From positions 773 to 11,642 of the forward strand of contig DNWN01000073.1 in the NCBI GenBank assembly GCA_003507115.1: a stretch of 10,870 nt of DNA, read 5' to 3'. Below, piece after piece: positions 6,950 to 10,870 of this stretch. The stretch comes from Cryomorphaceae bacterium. GTDB lineage: Bacteria > Bacteroidota > Bacteroidia > Flavobacteriales > Schleiferiaceae. A program made the translations under genes and the position numbers. The notes beneath the pieces were generated by a model, which searched no databases, was not told where the DNA came from, and saw only the letters and a list, made by a program, of their open reading frames with translations. How positions within the stretch are numbered: position 1 is the stretch's first letter; each line of letters begins with the position of its first letter.

Positions 6950-8764
6950 TCAAAAGCTTCCGCCGAATAAGGCGATGAGGTCCAATTCTGGCCGCCAATT
7001 TTCGGCATAGCGCAGGTCAGCATCGTGCGCAATGTCATCGGTGAAGGTCCCCGGCCCATGTTGGAAGACACTTGGGCGCAAGGGGGGCAGGTGTGGTCCA
7101 GGGACCAGGTAGCCGACCCAGGTCATTCGGCCCCAAAGCACGGGGGGGACATGGGAGAGCATCCGGCGCCCTCGCTTTGTCCAGAGCAGCAAGGCCACGC
7201 CGCACAAGGCTAGCAGTGCGATACCCAGGTCTAAGGCGCGCTTCTGACCGCGAACACTGGATTGCGAAAGGGCGAGCTTTCCCGAGTCCGAGGCGGTCGC
7301 GTGGGTATCGCTGCCCAAGGTCCAGCTGGGGTAAGCCATTCGGAACCGGACTCCGTCGGGTACGAGGGCAGAAATGGAGACCATGGCGTCAATCATGCCT
7401 CGGTAGGAATGCTCCTCGGGGTGAAAAAATAGGGTTTTGGGCCGGAGGTGCAGCACCCGCAAGGCGAGGCGATCCAAGGGCCATTTGCCCGACCCCACAT
7501 GGGCTTCGGCCTGCCCATAGCCGCGGTAAAACAAGGCGCTTCGGCCCCCGGCACTGAGGGAGGCACGAACGGCGAAAAAGCCGACCAAGTGCCCCAACGA
7601 AAATAAGGCCACCAAGGCCCGCGAGAACCGCCAATCCATCGGTAAAAACGCATACCCGGCCAGCATGACCCCCGAAGTGATCAAAAAAGCACTCACGACG
7701 CGGCGCAGCGAGGCGAACTTGCTGAAGGCACCCCAAAACGCCATGCTGACCGTCCAGAAGACGGCAAAAAGAGGCAAGAAGACGAGGCGGAAGCGTTCGG
7801 GATAGGCTCCACCTTCCACATAGCGGTGGTTGCGCTCCCAATAGGTGCTGACGCCATCGCTGAGGACATAGCCGATCAAAAGGGTCAACAGAAAAGGCAG
7901 CAAAGCACGGCCCCAGGAGCGCGTCAAGGTCGCAAAGCCCTTGGCGTAAATGCCCAGGGAGATCAACGCCCGGTAGGCGAGGGCTTGGCCTTGAAAATGC
8001 TTGGTGGCAAAGATGGCCATCGCCTCGTGAAAGGTCTTGATGTAGTGCCAGCTTTGGTGTTTCGTGCTTTCGCCCTTGTAGTGTAGGATGGGGCTATCCG
8101 CTAAGTAGTAATTGCGGTAGCCCGCCTGCAGTACGCGGTAGGAGAGGTCGATGTCCTCGCCATACATGAAGAAGGCTTCGTCAAAGCCGCCAATTTCTTG
8201 AAGGACCGCGCCGCGCATGAGCATCCAGGCGCCGCAGTGCACGTCGACATAGCCCGATTCCTCAGGGGCCAAGTGGCCCGCGTAGTAGGCACCAAAGCGG
8301 GGGTGCTTGGGGAAGAGTTTGGCCAGCCCTAGGATGCGGTAGAGGGCGACTGCTGGGGTGGGGAGGCCGCGCTTGGATTCGGGTAAAAAGTGGCCCGAGC
8401 CGTCGATCATTCGGCAGCCCATGGAGCCAATTTCTGGCTGTGCCCGCATGACGTCGATGGCACGGCGGAAATTGTCTTCCGAAACCACCGTATCCGGGTT
8501 CAGGTAGAGCACAAACTCGCCCTTCGCCTGAGCGGCCGCAAGGTTGTTGGCGCGCCCAAAGCCCAAATTCTCTAGGCTAGCGATGCAGGTCACCCACGGA
8601 AAGTGTTTCTGGATATGCGCTACGCTTCCATCCGACGAGGCATTGTCCACCACAATGACCTCCACCTGCAATCCCTGGGAGGCACGTTGGACGCTGCGCA
8701 GGCATTGGTCGATGTACGCCTTGACGTTGTAGTTGACGACGATGACGCTCAAATCCATGCTCAT
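6950..8764 (-). CDS. Membrane GT2 glycosyltransferase with a C-terminal region resembling a degenerate sugar transferase
   Basis: The 604-residue protein starts with a rhamnosyltransferase-like family 2 domain (about 4-260): SVIVVNYN, VVDNASSDGS (39-47), NLGFGRANN (66-74), LNPDT as the DxD-like nucleotide-sugar site (88-92), and GGFDEAFFMYGEDIDLSYR (192-210) holding the likely catalytic acidic loop. Predicted membrane segments lie near 287-303, 327-349, 355-374, 383-401 and 511-528. The soluble part between (about 405-505) and the tail (RALDLGIAL at 509-517, VLWGRMTWVGY at 542-552, LPPLRPSVF at 559-567, YAENWRPELDL at 586-596) resembles the central and C-terminal parts of polyprenyl-phosphate sugar transferases, but the catalytic stretch between helix and VLxGxM is largely missing. 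It likely adds a sugar to a lipid-linked surface glycan. ATG at 8764 overlaps the recR stop (ATGA); Met3 is an alternative start. Confidence 0.88.
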   Translation of the reverse strand: MSMDLSVIVVNYNVKAYIDQCLRSVQRASQGLQVEVIVVDNASSDGSVAHIQKHFPWVTCIASLENLGFGRANNLAAAQAKGEFVLYLNPDTVVSEDNFRRAIDVMRAQPEIGSMGCRMIDGSGHFLPESKRGLPTPAVALYRILGLAKLFPKHPRFGAYYAGHLAPEESGYVDVHCGAWMLMRGAVLQEIGGFDEAFFMYGEDIDLSYRVLQAGYRNYYLADSPILHYKGESTKHQSWHYIKTFHEAMAIFATKHFQGQALAYRALISLGIYAKGFATLTRSWGRALLPFLLTLLIGYVLSDGVSTYWERNHRYVEGGAYPERFRLVFLPLFAVFWTVSMAFWGAFSKFASLRRVVSAFLITSGVMLAGYAFLPMDWRFSRALVALFSLGHLVGFFAVRASLSAGGRSALFYRGYGQAEAHVGSGKWPLDRLALRVLHLRPKTLFFHPEEHSYRGMIDAMVSISALVPDGVRFRMAYPSWTLGSDTHATASDSGKLALSQSSVRGQKRALDLGIALLALCGVALLLWTKRGRRMLSHVPPVLWGRMTWVGYLVPGPHLPPLRPSVFQHGPGTFTDDIAHDADLRYAENWRPELDLIALFGGSF

Positions 8765-9378
8765 CGCTGCAACGTTGTTTCGAAGGGAACGCGCTGTTGG
8801 AAGGAACGGCTTAAGGTCACCTCATCCGCGTATTCGAGGGCATCGCCGACGGGAAGGCCCCGGGCGATGGCGGTGAGGCGTATGGGGAGGTCCCCAAGCT
8901 TGCGGTAGATGTAAAAAGCGGTGGTGTCGCCCTCCATGGTCGCACTCAGGGCGAGGATGACTTCCTCGATGCCTTCGTTCTCCACCCGGCGCACCAGTTC
9001 ATCGACCGTCAGATCACTGGGTCCCATGCCATCCATGGGCGAAATCAAGCCGCCCAATACGTGGTAGCGGCCCTTATGCATCGAGGTGTTTTCCAAGGCG
9101 AGGACATCGCGAATATCTTCGACCACACAGAGGGACCGGCGGTCGCGGCGCTCGTCGGCACAGATGTGGCACACCGCCTCGTCGGCAATGGCATGGCAGT
9201 CTCGGCAGAATTGGGTGTTTTTGGCTAATTCTTCCATGCCTTCTGCGAGGTCGAGAATGCGTTGGGGCCCTTGCTTGAGAAGGTGCAATGCCAACCGAAG
9301 CGCCGATCTCCGACCTATACCAGGTAATCGACTTAACTCATGGACGGCGCGTTCCAGGGATTTGGAGGGAAGTTCCAT
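8761..9378 (-). CDS. recR: Recombination mediator protein RecR
   Basis: RecR works with RecO (and RecF) to load RecA onto SSB-coated single-stranded DNA at gaps. The 205-residue product has the usual family length. A helix-hairpin-helix segment lies near the N-terminus (LSRLPGIGRRSALRLALHLL, 15-34). A C4 zinc finger uses Cys58, Cys61, Cys70 and Cys73. A Toprim domain spans about 81-175 (LCVVEDIRD with Glu87, then LSATMEGDTTA at 144-154), followed by ARGLPVGDALEYADEVTLS. An upstream in-frame Met at 9411 would add 11 residues; the start at 9378 (MELPSKSLERAV) matches the family N-terminus better. The gene is first in the minus-strand cluster and overlaps the glycosyltransferase start by four bases. 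All expected residues are intact. Confidence 0.97.
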   Translation of the reverse strand: MELPSKSLERAVHELSRLPGIGRRSALRLALHLLKQGPQRILDLAEGMEELAKNTQFCRDCHAIADEAVCHICADERRDRRSLCVVEDIRDVLALENTSMHKGRYHVLGGLISPMDGMGPSDLTVDELVRRVENEGIEEVILALSATMEGDTTAFYIYRKLGDLPIRLTAIARGLPVGDALEYADEVTLSRSFQQRVPFETTLQR

Positions 9379-9432
9379 TCTTGTAAAAGTACGCCAACTT
9401 TGAATCGACATTTGGAACCTTACCTTTCCCGT
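9379..9432. promoter_or_regulatory. Divergent recR/symporter intergenic region
   Basis: This 54-base gap must hold start signals for both directions unless promoters lie inside the genes. For the plus strand, TACCTTTC at 9421-9428 resembles TAnnTTTG, with TTTG at 9399-9402 spaced 18 bases upstream; it lies so close to the ATG at 9433 that the mRNA would be nearly leaderless. A weaker alternative is GACATTTG at 9407-9414. For the minus strand, TACTTTTA (9384-9391) is an imperfect match. No Shine-Dalgarno sequence is clear on either side. Confidence 0.3.
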
Positions 9433-10866
9433 ATGAATCCTTGGTCCATTCTTTTTCTCATGGCGGCCTATTTTGGCTTGCTCGTTATTATTGCTCGCCG
9501 TTTCACCGGCAGCGCGGACAACCGAACTTTTTTTACCGGCAACCGCCAGTCTCCCTGGTACGTGGTGAGCTTTGGGATGATTGGCGCCTCGTTGAGTGGG
9601 GTCACCTTTATTTCGGTGCCGGGCTGGGTGGAAACGTCCGGCTTTGCTTACCTGCAGATGGTCCTCGGATATGTGGTCGGTTATGCGGTCATTGCCTACG
9701 TCCTTTTACCTCTGTATTATCGCGAGAATACCACGACGATTTATGGGTTTTTACATTCTCGTTATGGGCGGTCCGCCCATGCTACGGGAGCCTGGTTTTT
9801 TATTCTTTCCCGATGGGTGGGTGCATCCTTCCGGTTATATCTCGTCGCGGCGGTGTTGCAGACGCTCGTTTTTGATCCCCTTGGCTTGCCTTTCTGGCTC
9901 ACGGTTCTGCTGACCCTGTCCCTAATTTGGCTGTACACCTATCGCGGGGGGATTCGCTCCGTCATCTTTACGGACACCCTGCAAACGGTCGCGATGCTGG
10001 GAGCCCTGATTTTGTCCATTTACTTTATTCGCCAGGCTCTTTCCCCCGAGGATTTGGCGACGTGGGGCGCCTCGGTGGATTCCCAAATTTTCTTTTTTGA
10101 CGTGGCCGATGGCCGAAACTTTTGGAAGCAATTTCTCGGAGGGGTATTTATCACGTTGGCCATGACAGGCTTGGACCAAGACATGATGCAAAAGAATCTT
10201 ACCTGCCGAACCCTGGGCGAATCCCAGCGCAATATGATGACCCTCGCCGTGGTCCTCATTGCGGTGAATTTCTTATTCCTGACGCTGGGCAAGGATTTGA
10301 GCATGTACGCGCTGGCTCATGGCATCGAGGCTAAAGGGGATGCTCTCTTCCCGGCCGTGGCTGTTTCCAGTGCACTGCCCAGTGTGGTAGGCATCCTCTT
10401 TATTCTTGGTTTAATTGCCGCCGCCTATTCCTCCGCGGATTCCGCGCTGACGGCGTTGACGACGTCCTTTTGCGTGGACATCCTGGGGGTGGAGGCCAAA
10501 TCGGAGGCTGAAGCCGTGCGCACTCGTCGAATCGTCCATATCGGCATGACCTTGGCAGTCGCCGCTCTTATTGTCTTCGCCCGTCCGTTCGTAGACGCCA
10601 GCATCATCAAAAACATTTTCACCGCCGCGGGCTATACCTATGGCCCACTGCTCGGCCTCTTTGCCTATGGCCTCATCTCCACCAAGCGCCCATCCCACAT
10701 GTGGTGGATTCCGGCGGCTGCGATTGCGAGCCCCTTGCTTACGTATGGTTTGAGCATCTGGGTGCCCGCCGCCCTGGGCTACACCTTTGGCTTTGAGCTC
10801 ATCCTGGTCAATGGAGCCCTTATGACGGGATTCTTGGCCTTGGAGCCGAAAGCGCGGGTTAGCTAG
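9433..10866 (+). CDS. Sodium:solute symporter (SSS/SLC5 family)
   Basis: The 477-residue inner-membrane protein has about 13 predicted transmembrane helices and the LeuT-fold architecture of sodium-coupled symporters. Family marks are GASLSGVTFISVPG (51-64), YRGGIRSVIFTDTLQ (170-184), GLDQDMMQKNLTCRT (246-260) and the sodium-site helix AAAYSSADSALTALTT (329-344), where the serines and threonine are candidate Na2 ligands. It imports a small solute using the sodium gradient; sugars, amino acids, carboxylates, nucleosides and vitamins are all family substrates, and this sequence does not decide between them. The start at 9433 (MNPWSILFLM) was chosen because the first helix begins there; an upstream in-frame ATG at 9340 would lie inside recR and add a non-membrane extension. 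The gene is complete, with stop TAG at 10864-10866, and runs divergently from recR. Confidence 0.94.
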   Translation: MNPWSILFLMAAYFGLLVIIARRFTGSADNRTFFTGNRQSPWYVVSFGMIGASLSGVTFISVPGWVETSGFAYLQMVLGYVVGYAVIAYVLLPLYYRENTTTIYGFLHSRYGRSAHATGAWFFILSRWVGASFRLYLVAAVLQTLVFDPLGLPFWLTVLLTLSLIWLYTYRGGIRSVIFTDTLQTVAMLGALILSIYFIRQALSPEDLATWGASVDSQIFFFDVADGRNFWKQFLGGVFITLAMTGLDQDMMQKNLTCRTLGESQRNMMTLAVVLIAVNFLFLTLGKDLSMYALAHGIEAKGDALFPAVAVSSALPSVVGILFILGLIAAAYSSADSALTALTTSFCVDILGVEAKSEAEAVRTRRIVHIGMTLAVAALIVFARPFVDASIIKNIFTAAGYTYGPLLGLFAYGLISTKRPSHMWWIPAAAIASPLLTYGLSIWVPAALGYTFGFELILVNGALMTGFLALEPKARVS

Positions 10867-10870
10867 AGGG

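Noticed and set aside
7072..7557. 161-codon plus-strand frame rich in Arg and Gly
   Set aside because: Antisense to the glycosyltransferase C-terminal half; composition is what the complement of that GC-rich coding sequence would give.
9340..9432. N-terminal extension of the symporter from an upstream ATG
   Set aside because: It would overlap recR by 39 bases and add a polar segment before the first membrane helix; the Met at 9433 fits the family.

Overview
The window looks like a chromosomal stretch of a Bacteroidota bacterium, most likely a member of the Flavobacteriales or a close relative. Three things suggest this. The E2 acyltransferase, RecR and the GLDQDMMQKNLT-type sodium:solute symporter have Bacteroidota character. 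The large secreted protein is built from MAM-like sandwiches alternating with CARDB-like domains, as in many gliding/type IX-secretion bacteria. Two gaps on the minus strand carry perfect matches to the Bacteroidota -7 promoter element TAnnTTTG. Base composition looks fairly GC-rich for the group (judged by eye, not calculated). I see no tRNA, rRNA, CRISPR array, transposase or other mobile element.

Layout. Positions 1-4110 (minus) hold the first 1370 codons of a very large secreted modular protein; its C-terminus lies beyond the left edge. Positions 4172-9378 (minus) hold five tightly packed genes read in the order recR, glycosyltransferase, 2-oxo acid dehydrogenase E2, DEDDh exonuclease, FAH-family hydrolase. 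Three of the four junctions overlap (ATGA, TAATG, ATGA) and the fourth gap is 29 bases, so this looks like one transcription unit, perhaps with an internal promoter before E2. Positions 9433-10866 (plus) hold a complete sodium:solute symporter, divergent from recR across a 54-base gap.

Function. The five minus-strand genes do not form one obvious pathway: RecR and the exonuclease act on DNA, the E2 and FAH proteins on 2-oxo acids and related acyl compounds, and the glycosyltransferase on the cell surface. The cluster is best read as a housekeeping operon. The surface protein probably has its own promoter.

No clearly new system is visible. The points most worth a second look are the glycosyltransferase, whose C-terminal half resembles a degenerate polyprenyl-phosphate sugar transferase, and the modular surface protein, which has an in-frame run of eight G.
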